Shown: positions 1 through 5,511, counted from the stretch's first letter. The stretch: DNA of 7,538 bases from Defluviicoccus sp. (GCA_028820945.1 JAPPHW010000436.1:1-7538); one strand, 5' to 3'. A program made the numbers and translations. The notes: generated by a model not told the origin, from the sequence alone.

Positions 1-141
1 CGGCTGCAATTCTACGACAAGCCGAACCGCGCCAACGGCAACGGCGCCCAGGCCGCGGCCGCCCCTGCGAACGGCGGGGGCATGCCGGCCGGCGGTGCTC
101 CGGCGCAGGTCGACGATTCCGGCATCGAGATTCCCTTCTAG
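1..141 (+). CDS. ssb: Single-stranded DNA-binding protein, C-terminal end (partial)
   Basis: The window opens inside a reading frame of 46 visible residues ending in TAG. The visible part begins RLQFYDKPNR, which would be the end of the OB-fold region. A low-complexity linker rich in Ala, Gly, Asn and Pro follows, and the protein ends in the acidic-hydrophobic tip DDSGIEIPF. A disordered Gly/Pro-rich tail closing on an acidic stretch plus IPF is the hallmark of bacterial SSB, where the tip recruits repair and replication partners. The protein coats single-stranded DNA, and copies carried by conjugative elements are thought to protect the incoming transfer strand. An intrinsic terminator follows 27 bases after the stop, so this is the end of a transcript. 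The start lies outside the window. The assignment rests mainly on the tail, so another protein with a similar tip is possible but unlikely. Confidence 0.78.
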   Translation, partial: RLQFYDKPNRANGNGAQAAAAPANGGGMPAGGAPAQVDDSGIEIPF

Positions 142-168
142 GCCGGCCTCTCCTCTCCCTCCCAACTC

Positions 169-199
169 GGGCGGCCGCTTCGGCGGTCGTCCTTTTTTT
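169..199 (+). terminator. Rho-independent terminator after ssb
   Basis: A 10-bp stem (left arm 169-178, right arm 183-192, with two G-U wobbles) is closed by a TTCG tetraloop at 179-182 and followed directly by seven T residues at 193-199. This is a textbook intrinsic terminator on the plus strand, and it separates ssb from the DUF4326 gene. Confidence 0.9.
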
Positions 200-315
200 G
201 CCGTGTGCCCGGAGTCCCCTTCTCGCCGGGCGCGGCGCGCGGACGCCGCCGCGGACATCGTGCCGTCGGCTGGAGGAGGAGGAAAGCGGAGAACGGGCAA
301 GCCGTTCGAAGAGAG

Positions 316-320
316 GGAGG
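316..320 (+). promoter_or_regulatory. Shine-Dalgarno of the DUF4326 gene
   Basis: GGAGG inside a longer purine run (311-322) lies six bases before the ATG at 327. It decides the start against the longer in-frame alternative at 198. Confidence 0.8.
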
Positions 321-326
321 GAGTCC

Positions 327-668
327 ATGAGCGCCGTCATCAATCTCAGGCGCGAGCCGAAGCTGCGCGAGCAGTTCGAATATGCCCAGGTCGTCAACAA
401 CACCGTGCTGATCGACCGCCGCACGCGGTGGGGCAATCCGTTTCGCGTCGCGGACGGACTCTCGTATGACGAGGCCGTCGCCCGCTACCGCGTCCATCTC
501 TGGCAGCGCATCCGGGCGGGCGAGGTGACGCTGGAAGAGCTTGCCGAGCTGGACGGGTGCTGGTTGGCGTGTTGGTGCTCGGGCGACGGACATCCGTGCC
601 ACGGCGAGGTGCTCGAACGGGCGGCCGCCTGGGCGGCGCGGGTGCTGGCGGAGCGGTCCGATGCGTGA
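327..668 (+). CDS. DUF4326 domain-containing protein
   Basis: This is a 113-residue protein of unknown biochemical function. Two DUF4326 signatures are visible: RWGNPF at residues 34-39, preceded by a beta-strand-like VVNNTVLIDRRT, and a Cys/His cluster CWCSGDGHPCHG at residues 82-93. The cluster, with Cys82, Cys84, Cys91 and His92, could hold a metal. The domain covers nearly the whole protein, so it looks complete. The start at 327 was chosen because GGAGG at 316-320 sits six bases upstream; the longer in-frame extension back to 198 has no ribosome-binding site and a biased composition, and it would begin inside the terminator. DUF4326 genes are common on phages, plasmids and integrative elements of Proteobacteria. 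The neighbouring ssb, DUF2493 and transfer genes fit that. Family membership is confident; the role is unknown. Confidence 0.88.
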   Translation: MSAVINLRREPKLREQFEYAQVVNNTVLIDRRTRWGNPFRVADGLSYDEAVARYRVHLWQRIRAGEVTLEELAELDGCWLACWCSGDGHPCHGEVLERAAAWAARVLAERSDA

Positions 669-834
669 CGCGCCGCCGTGCCCACTCTCGAATTCCATGC
701 CAGGCCGAACCGCCGATGGGGTCCGTGCGGGTGGAGAGAATACGCCTGCTACGTGCTGTCCAATTGTGCCACGCGTGCTCGGGCCAGCAACCCTGCGGGT
801 CCTCCGGTCGCTGCGCTCCCTACGGCCTGACCCA

Positions 835-940
835 AGAAGCTCTAGGGCGGGCCGTGAAAGTTGCCGACCGTGAAGATCGCGGAGCGATCTTCCGCACCAA
901 GATCGGCGACTTTCCGCACCAACCCCGCCCAAGAGCTTCT
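835..940. repeat. Long modular inverted repeat / candidate structured RNA
   Basis: This is a 106-nt imperfect palindrome lying in the gap before the DUF2493 gene. Paired arms, from outside in: 835-843 with 932-940 (9 bp, AGAAGCTCT with AGAGCTTCT), 845-851 with 924-930 (7 bp, GGGCGGG with CCCGCCC), 857-861 with 909-913 (AAAGT with ACTTT), 863-867 with 903-907 (GCCGA with TCGGC), and 872-880 with 884-892 (9 bp around a GGA loop). The left arm carries CCGTGAA twice (852-858, 868-874). The right arm carries TTCCGCACCAA twice (890-900, 912-922). Within each module GTG can pair with CAC, leaving the same three-base CCG bulge on the 3' side. The same bulged module therefore occurs twice along one long hairpin. 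No T-run follows it, so it is not a simple terminator. It ends 97 bases before the DUF2493 start and could be a 5'-leader RNA element, a small RNA, a protein-binding palindrome or a miniature mobile repeat. Confidence 0.8.
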
Positions 941-1025
941 AAGGCCAGGTGCTCGCCCTGCGCGCGCGTGACCCAACAGGACATCACTTCGGGGCGCAAC
1001 GCTCCGATCGCTGCAACCCGATCAT

Positions 1026-1031
1026 GAGGAG
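1026..1031 (+). promoter_or_regulatory. Shine-Dalgarno of the DUF2493 gene
   Basis: GAGGAG lies six bases upstream of the ATG at 1038, a near-ideal spacing. A second ATG at 1024 is in another frame and is not a competing start. Confidence 0.82.
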
Positions 1032-1037
1032 ATCGTC

Positions 1038-1955
1038 ATGAACATCGACACCATCGAGACCGCCGCGCAGTCCGTCACCGCGACCGTCTGTGACAACGCC
1101 GCCTTGTTCGGCGCAACCCCCGAGCGCGACGAGTTCGACAGCCGCGAGGTCTGGGACCGCGACGACGCCACCGACGCGGTGAGCGAAGCGCTCCGCATCC
1201 TGGCCGAGGGCGTCGCGCCCGACGGGTTCCAGATCGCCGACGAGCGCGAGAGCCTGCTGTGGGGGTTCGTCAACTGCCTCGACGCCCAGGTGCGCCGCCT
1301 CGACCGCGCCGTCGACCGGCTCAGCCCCGAGCTGCGCGACCTGCAGAAGGCCCAGGACGGCACCGAGATCAAGTCGCGCGAGCTGGAGCTGGTCACCGAC
1401 CGCGCCCGGAACCTCGGCGATCGCCGCGACGCGTTCGAGACCATGCGCGACGCGGCGGCGGAGCAGTACCGCGGCGAGACCGGCGACACCTGGCGGCCCC
1501 GCCACGGCAGCCACGCCAGCCAGACCGGCAAGCTGACCTCGGCGGCGATCGACGCCCGCGACTTCGTCCGCGCCCGCAAGGACCGCAAGACCATGGCGCA
1601 CCTGCCGCAGGGCACCCTGGTCGCCATCGCCGGCGGCAAGGACATCGCCGACCCGGCTGCGGTGATCCGCATGCTCGACAAGACCCGCGCCAAGCACGGC
1701 GACATGGTGCTCGTCCACGGCGGCGGCCCCGGCGTCGAGAAGGTCGCGGCGCGCTGGGCCGAGCGCAATGGCATCGACCAGGTCGTCTGCAAGCCGGACT
1801 GGGACCGCCACGGACGCGCCGCCCCGTTCCGCCGCAACGACGAGCTGCTCAACCTCCTGCCGAAAGGCGTGATCGCCTTCCCCGGCTCCGGCATCACCGA
1901 GAACCTGGTCGACAAGGCCCGACAGCTTGGCATCCCCGTCTGTCGCGCGGCCTGA
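1038..1955 (+). CDS. DUF2493 (SLOG-like, YspA-type) domain protein
   Basis: This is a 305-residue protein. Residues about 1-185 are acidic and largely helical, including an Arg/Asp/Glu-rich stretch near 80-135 that may form a coiled coil. Residues about 191-303 are the DUF2493 domain: VAIAGGKDI at 195-203 (first strand and glycine turn), VLVHGGGPGVEK at 224-235, a basic segment DWDRHGRAAPFRRN around 254-267, and VIAFPGSG at 278-285. These are the glycine-rich loops of the Rossmann-like SLOG fold (DprA/LOG superfamily), which bind nucleotides or nucleotide-derived ligands. Some SLOG proteins act as ligand sensors or processing enzymes in conflict systems, but the activity of this branch is not established. 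This N-terminal extension plus DUF2493 layout is typical of alphaproteobacterial plasmid genes. GAGGAG six bases upstream supports the start. A hairpin terminator follows within 15 bases. Codon use and GC (about 70%) match the flanking transfer genes. Confidence 0.88.
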   Translation: MNIDTIETAAQSVTATVCDNAALFGATPERDEFDSREVWDRDDATDAVSEALRILAEGVAPDGFQIADERESLLWGFVNCLDAQVRRLDRAVDRLSPELRDLQKAQDGTEIKSRELELVTDRARNLGDRRDAFETMRDAAAEQYRGETGDTWRPRHGSHASQTGKLTSAAIDARDFVRARKDRKTMAHLPQGTLVAIAGGKDIADPAAVIRMLDKTRAKHGDMVLVHGGGPGVEKVAARWAERNGIDQVVCKPDWDRHGRAAPFRRNDELLNLLPKGVIAFPGSGITENLVDKARQLGIPVCRAA

Positions 1956-1969
1956 ACCGCAGCGCATCG

Positions 1970-2015
1970 CGGACCGCGTCGTCGCTCCGGCGGCGGCGCG
2001 GTCCGTTTCGATTTC
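1970..2015 (+). terminator. Probable terminator after the DUF2493 gene
   Basis: A perfect 9-bp GC-rich stem (1970-1978 with 1997-2005) with an 18-base loop is followed by TTTCGATTTCC. The T-run is interrupted and the loop is large, so the call is moderate. Its position 14 bases after the DUF2493 stop supports it. Confidence 0.5.
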
Positions 2016-2133
2016 CGACGACGGTGTTGCAGCCGCAACGCCGTCCTCGCGCGCGCTTCGCGCCGCGCTCGCTGCCGGCACTGCCGCCGACCTTCGTGAC
2101 GGCTCTTCCGACGAGCCCGCCGTCACTGTGCTC

Positions 2134-2157
2134 GACACTGCATCGCATGGCAGTGTC
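2134..2157. repeat. 8-bp perfect inverted repeat
   Basis: GACACTGC at 2134-2141 and GCAGTGTC at 2150-2157 flank an 8-base spacer. There is no T-run on either side, so this is more like a dyad operator or a chance hairpin than a terminator. No gene clearly depends on it. Confidence 0.4.
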
Positions 2158-2695
2158 CGCACCGGCGGCCACTCAATCGCCGTGACGGCTCCGATCCGCC
2201 GCTCTCGCCGGCGATGATCCCCCCATGAAAATCGCTGCACGATTTTGGCCTTTTGGACCGCGGAGCGGCTGTCTCGTCACACCGGAACGCAGCAGGCTGC
2301 AAAATGGCGCATGCGGGCGCTAACCGTACATTTTCGGGGCCTATGGGTGACAGGCGGCGCCAGACATATGCCGGAACGAGTAGATGCTCCGGGGAACCTC
2401 TATTATCGCGTTGAAGCCGTTGGCGAATTCTCGATGCGGTTCTCCGGGGAACCATGGGATTTCCTACGGGATACCAATCGGGTTGCCCGGAGATGCGCCT
2501 GAATCGTTCCCGGTCGCCGCGCGGTGATCATCGCCGTGGGCCACGATTTGATGCTCCCTCCGGCCGCCCGGCAGCACCGAATTGCCTTGGACGAAGACAG
2601 CTTTCGCCTGTTCCCGAAGGCTCCGGGGCCGTCCCAACCTCTCCGCCTCATCGCCGGACGAACTGCTAACGCCGGCATCGCGCCGAAGATTCAGC

Positions 2696-2736
2696 GCATG
2701 AAGAAGCGAAAAGCCGCCGCCCTAGGGCGGAGGCTT
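2696..2736 (-). terminator. Terminator-like hairpin on the minus strand, upstream of cas9 remnant
   Basis: Read on the minus strand, a stem of 5 bp, one mismatch and 6 bp (2732-2736/2725-2730 pairing with 2717-2722/2711-2715) around a TA loop is followed by TTTTCGCTTCTT. On the plus strand there is no T-run, so it would end a transcript coming leftward from the region just before the cas9 start. No protein gene explains such a transcript. A divergent tracrRNA next to cas9 is one possibility, by inference only. Confidence 0.5.
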
Positions 2737-2841
2737 GAGATGCCAGTGGATGATCCTAAGAGACCGAGCCCGCACGAAGGATCGATTTGGTGCGGCAAAT
2801 GATGGTCTGCGGCGCGAAGAAAGCATTGGGGAACGGCCCGC

Positions 2842-4092
2842 ATGCCGCATGTGTTCGATCTCGACATCGGCACAATCTCGGTCGGGTTCGCCGTGATCGA
2901 CCACGATTCCGAGCTCGCCACGGGAACAATCCACCGTCTTGGCGCGCGAATCTTCCCCGAAGCCCGCGATCCGAAGAGCAAGCCGTTGACCCAGGGACGG
3001 CGGCAGGCGCGCCTTCGCCGCCGTCAACTGCGCCGCCGGCGAGAGCGCCGGCGCCTGCTCGGCGAGCAATTGCATGCCGCCGGATTGCTGCCATCGCGCA
3101 ATTCGTCCGACTGGGATCGGGTCATGAAGCGCGATCCCTACGATCTCCGGAGGCGCGCGTTCGAAGGAGAGAAGCTGTCGCCGCACGAAATCGGCCGCGC
3201 CATCTATCATCTTGCGCAGCGCTGCCACTTCAGGGGCCGCGATATCGACGAGGTTTCCGACACCGCCGATGACGCAGCGGAGGATGCGGACGACAAGAAA
3301 GCGACGTCCGCGCGAGAGCAAACCGTTCAGGCATTGAGGCGCGAGGGCAAGACGCTCGGTGCCTGGCTCGCCGCGCGGGGACCGCATGAGCGCAAGCGGG
3401 CCGAGCATGCCACGCGGGATATCGTCGAGGATGAGTTCGAAACGGTGTGGATGCCGCTCGTTCCGGAGCCATTCCGCTCTTCCGTCCGGGACGCGATCTT
3501 CGTCCAGCGGCCCGTCTTCTGGCGACTGAACACGCTCGGCAAGTGCCGGTTCGTCCCCGCCGCGCGCCTCTGTCCGAAGGGGTCCTGGCTCTCGCAGCAG
3601 CGGCGCATGCTCGAAAAACTGAACAACCTTGCGTTCGCCGGAGGCAATCAGCGTCCCCTCGACCCCGAAGAACGGAAGGCCATTCTCTCCGAACTGCAAA
3701 CGCAGGCCTCGATGACCAGGCCGGGCGTTCGGCGGGCGCTCGCACCGCTCTATCGGGCCCGCGTCGAACCCGGCGAGGAGAGGGCGCTCAAGTTCAACCT
3801 GGAGGAAGGCGGAGAGAAGAAACTGCTCGGCAACCCGGTCGAGGCGAAGCTCGCGGATATGTTCGGCAACGAGTGACAAGAGCAACCGCGTAATCAGGAA
3901 ATCCGGGATTCGCTTCTCGATCGGACCTGGTGGGCCGACTACGAGCAAACGGGCGATCAGCGCATGGTCGTCCTTCCCAGTGCCGAGCGAGCCCCACGCA
4001 GGGTGGAACTCCTGCGCAATTGTGTCGCGGAGTTCGGCCGGTCGAACGCTAAGACCGCCGAGATCGAGACGATGAAACTGCCGCCCGGCTGG
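2842..4092 (+). pseudogene. cas9: Type II-C Cas9 N-terminal remnant (nonsense-interrupted, 3'-truncated)
   Basis: The frame is open for 344 codons (2842-3873), then TGA at 3874-3876, then 72 more Cas9-like codons in the same frame to 4092. Residues 4-20 are RuvC-I, FDLDIGTISVGFAVID, with the catalytic Asp at 8. Residues about 51-72 are the arginine-rich bridge helix. Residues 98-133 (DPYDLRRRAF, SPHEIGRAIYHLAQR) and 217-262 (AIFVQRPVFWRLNTLG, CPKGSWLSQQRRMLEKLNNL) match the recognition lobe of alphaproteobacterial II-C Cas9s. LKFNLEEGGEKKLLGNPVEAKLADMFG at 317-342 is also typical of the family when compared from memory. After the TGA come TWWADYEQ, VVLPSAERAPRR and MKLPPGW, also family-like. 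A full enzyme has roughly 1,000 residues or more; RuvC-II, HNH, RuvC-III and the PAM-interacting part are absent, so it cannot cleave DNA. The start is the first ATG after an in-frame stop at 2800-2802, with a weak GGGGAA upstream. It is probably a recent pseudogene; a retained 344-residue protein cannot be excluded. Confidence 0.9.
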
Positions 4093-4135
4093 CGACGGCA
4101 CCTAGTTCGCGATGGCGCTGTTTCTTCTCGAATAA

Positions 4136-4411
4136 TTGCAGCTCACCAGGAACGGAGACACCAAGCCGAAGACTGCGGAAAGCGTATGGTTGGCGAGCCC
4201 GGTTCTTATGGTCGACCATCACGATGCGACTGGCACGACGGTATTTTGCTCCGGCGCGAAGACGATCCTCTTGATCGATCGCAGAATCGTTTCTGCTAAT
4301 CCAACCGGTCGCATTCGTCCAGCGAACGACTGGGGCTGCGATCACCGCGTCAATCTGAAATGGCGATCAATCCGATCAGTGCGCCCATCGCCCCGGTTGC
4401 CGCCCCGATGA
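4136..4411 (+). CDS. Doubtful small ORF, vaguely FlbD-like
   Basis: A 91-residue frame opens with TTG directly after a TAA, 44 bases past the end of recognisable Cas9 sequence. Its first 55 residues (LTRNGDTKP, VWLASPVLMVDHHDATGTTVFCSG, TILLIDRRIV) have the alternating strand-like pattern of short FlbD-type proteins, which read as an LTR-x-NG start, a V/W-x-x-P segment, then a T-x-V-x-x-x-x-G strand. That likeness is from memory and weak. The last 30 residues are Arg/Pro-rich, and the frame overlaps the convergent minus-strand gene by 62 bases, so the real end may be earlier or the gene may be broken. No good Shine-Dalgarno was seen. A 6-bp hairpin (4281-4286 with 4291-4296) lies inside it. 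Confidence 0.3.
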   Translation: MQLTRNGDTKPKTAESVWLASPVLMVDHHDATGTTVFCSGAKTILLIDRRIVSANPTGRIRPANDWGCDHRVNLKWRSIRSVRPSPRLPPR

Positions 4412-4814
4412 GCCCGCTCACGACCAGAAACCAGCTTTGGATGCGCTCACGCCTCCTTCTCTCGTATTCGCTGATCGATTCTCGCAAATTCGCCAATGCG
4501 GATAGCGAAAGCGTCCACCTTCCGTCATGGAGTTCTCTCCAATTGCCGCTATTCTGATCGAACGACGGAGTTGGAAGGAGGTACCTCTCTGCCTTTGCTC
4601 GCAGAAACTTCGCCTGCAAGGCGCATATCCGATCATCGAACCGTTCCTCCACCGCAAAGTAGTCTTGTGCGTAGAACGCTTCTTCTTTTGGATCTTCTGC
4701 TTCATCGAGCTGCTTTCCAAGCGGCGCGAGATCGCTCGCCTTCTTTTTCTGCAGCTCTCGGAGTTCGCGGTTGTGCAGGAATTCGTCCCAGACGCCCCTG
4801 ATCAGCTCGATCAT
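4350..4814 (-). CDS. Hypothetical single-pass membrane protein
   Basis: This is a 154-residue protein. Residues 1-75 are helical and highly charged (ELRELQKKKASDLAPLGKQL and onward) and may form a coiled coil. Residues about 91-126 contain WRELHDGRWTLSLSALANLRESI, then a very basic EYERRRRERIQ. Residues 127-152 form one hydrophobic segment with a GxxxG-like series (Gly134, 137, 141, 144, 148). By the positive-inside rule the basic run places the N-terminal domain in the cytoplasm with a C-terminal anchor. I recognise the general layout (soluble helical part, basic hinge, C-terminal anchor) from many uncharacterised proteobacterial proteins, but not the function. It starts 12 bases after the stop of the 68-residue gene, so the two are probably cotranscribed. 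An in-frame TGA just upstream fixes ATG 4814 as the first ATG; GGGAAG abuts it, a poor Shine-Dalgarno, which suggests translational coupling. GC is about 53% in one sampled line, well below the transfer genes, a sign of separate origin. Confidence 0.75.
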   Translation of the reverse strand: MIELIRGVWDEFLHNRELRELQKKKASDLAPLGKQLDEAEDPKEEAFYAQDYFAVEERFDDRICALQAKFLRAKAERYLLPTPSFDQNSGNWRELHDGRWTLSLSALANLRESISEYERRRRERIQSWFLVVSGLIGAATGAMGALIGLIAISD

Positions 4815-4826
4815 CTTCCCGATCCG

Positions 4827-5033
4827 TCACTGGTGCCGGGGTGCTAGCTGTAGCGGATGCGGCGGTCTGTGGTTCCTCTTGATCGCGTTGCTGGCGTCGA
4901 CGCGGTCACCCTGCTTGAACATTGCGGCATCGTGTACGGACAGGGCCTCCAAGCACGGCAGGCGTTCCTCGAGGCTTTGTGCCTGCAACGCCGACGCGAC
5001 CAGCTCGGTTACAGTTGGAGCGAGAACGCACAT
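4827..5033 (-). CDS. Small hypothetical protein (68 aa), upstream partner of the membrane protein
   Basis: The protein is not recognised. It reads as an amphipathic helical N-terminal half (residues 6-37: TVTELVASALQAQSLEERLP and onward) and a basic, Pro/His-rich tail (residues 53-68). Its main support is translational: AAGGAG at 5045-5040 on the minus strand stands six bases before ATG 5033. A TTG two codons upstream overlaps that spacing badly and was not chosen. It ends 12 bases before the membrane protein gene on the same strand, so the two look like a small operon. The pairing of a tiny soluble protein with a membrane-anchored one could be a regulatory or toxin-antitoxin-like pair, but nothing in the sequence proves it. 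Confidence 0.55.
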   Translation of the reverse strand: MCVLAPTVTELVASALQAQSLEERLPCLEALSVHDAAMFKQGDRVDASNAIKRNHRPPHPLQLAPRHQ

Positions 5034-5039
5034 GGGCAA

Positions 5040-5045
5040 CTCCTT
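5040..5045 (-). promoter_or_regulatory. Shine-Dalgarno of the 68-aa minus-strand gene
   Basis: AAGGAG with a six-base spacer (TTGCCC) before ATG 5033. It selects the ATG over the in-frame TTG at 5039 and is the strongest evidence that this small frame is translated. Confidence 0.65.
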
Positions 5046-5511
5046 CTACGGCGCCGGGAGGGGGGCTTGGTTCACGCCGCTCTCCGACCCTCGACGGGCT
5101 GATGGTGGAAACCCACTCTCCCTACGGCGGCCCGGTGCAGGACAACGAACATCCTGCCGATCTCTTCCAGAAAGGTAGCAGGACCAGAGACTCACCGGCG
5201 ATCCGAGCGACACGATTACAGTAGCAAATCGGATGGTGCCGCAGTTTGACATCCGTTCATGCGAAACTTACATGCTCTCCGCGCCCGTGACGGAGCAAGC
5301 TGTGGAATATCGATTTCGCGTGCGACGCGACAGGTGGCACAGGGTGCCTCAAAGAACGGCCTTTTGCGCCAAGGCCCGTTCGTTTGCCTCCGGCGGGTGG
5401 GTCTCCACCCAAACGGTTTACCGGAAAGACGGTCAGTTCTCCTACAGAGTCGAAGTTCGTCCCACCTGACCGGCTCCAGCCCAAGCGCCGGATGGTTCGC
5501 CCCGTGGGCCG
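5046..5511. other. Intergenic region between the small operon and the RHH gene
   Basis: These 466 bases contain no confident gene. A plus-strand frame at 5233-5469 (78 codons, possible inner start at 5272) has a fairly protein-like end (WVSTQTVYRKDGQFSYRVEV) but no Shine-Dalgarno, and is antisense to the surrounding genes. A 6-bp perfect stem with a 4-base loop lies at 5395-5410, without a T-run. The region could hold the promoter of the minus-strand pair, the end of the transfer transcript, or an origin of transfer. None of these could be located. Confidence 0.45.

Larger units (their letters stand above)
669..1037. other. Intergenic gap between DUF4326 and DUF2493 genes
   Basis: No convincing gene lies in these 369 bases. 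Reading frames that cross it have no ribosome-binding site and no recognisable protein pattern. The gap holds the long inverted repeat at 835-940, and at its right end the Shine-Dalgarno of the DUF2493 gene. The stretch 669-834 shows nothing I can name, and no clear sigma-70 promoter was seen. Confidence 0.6.
1956..2841. other. Gene-poor stretch before the cas9 remnant
   Basis: These 886 bases hold no gene I can support. Several frames of 70-110 codons cross it on both strands, but they lack ribosome-binding sites, start at rare codons, or read as low-complexity Arg/Ala/Pro translations of GC-rich DNA. Visible elements are a probable terminator (1970-2015), an 8-bp inverted repeat (2134-2157), a twice-occurring CTCCGGGGAACC (2387-2398 and 2442-2453) and a minus-strand terminator-like hairpin (2696-2736). 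No cas1, cas2 or csn2/cas4-like protein and no regularly spaced repeat array was seen. GC falls after about 2220, consistent with a junction between the element's backbone and cargo DNA. Confidence 0.55.

Noticed and set aside
138..932. 264-codon minus-strand frame
   Set aside because: It spans the ssb terminator and the antisense of DUF4326 and has an Arg-rich shadow composition.
835..940. Integron attC site
   Set aside because: The palindrome lacks the GTTRRRY/RYYYAAC core sites at its ends and no integrase or cassette structure is present.
1259..2185. 308-codon plus-strand frame overlapping the DUF2493 gene
   Set aside because: It is an almost pure Arg/Pro/Gly/Ala translation of the wrong frame of a well-supported gene.
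1927..2217. Plus-strand 96-codon frame overlapping the DUF2493 end
   Set aside because: It has a TTG start inside the previous gene, no Shine-Dalgarno, crosses a probable terminator and is rich in Ala/Arg/Ser.
984..2240. 418-codon minus-strand open frame
   Set aside because: It is antisense to the DUF2493 gene, with Ala/Gly/Val/Arg-rich low-complexity content typical of the opposite strand of GC-rich coding DNA.
2245..2502. Plus-strand 85-codon frame in the gene-poor stretch
   Set aside because: It has a TTG start and no Shine-Dalgarno. The end (YYRVEAVGEF, GEPWDFLRD) looks somewhat protein-like, but I recognise no family.
2524..2802. Plus-strand 92-codon frame before the cas9 remnant
   Set aside because: It has a GTG start without a ribosome-binding site, no recognisable motif, and it runs through the hairpin at 2711-2736.
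1956..2841. CRISPR array next to cas9
   Set aside because: No regularly spaced direct repeats of about 36 bases are present; only two copies of a 12-mer were found.
2722..4101. 459-codon minus-strand open frame
   Set aside because: It is the antisense of the cas9 remnant. The plus strand has clear RuvC-I, bridge-helix and recognition-lobe motifs; the antisense has none I can name.
5150..5157. CATCCTGC, matching the IncP-type nick consensus YATCCTGY
   Set aside because: An 8-mer match is expected by chance, no supporting inverted repeat was seen beside it, and the relaxase looks MobF-like rather than IncP-type.
5233..5469. Plus-strand 78-codon frame with a protein-like C-terminus
   Set aside because: It has no ribosome-binding site, no recognised family and an isolated orientation; kept only as a remark in the intergenic entry.
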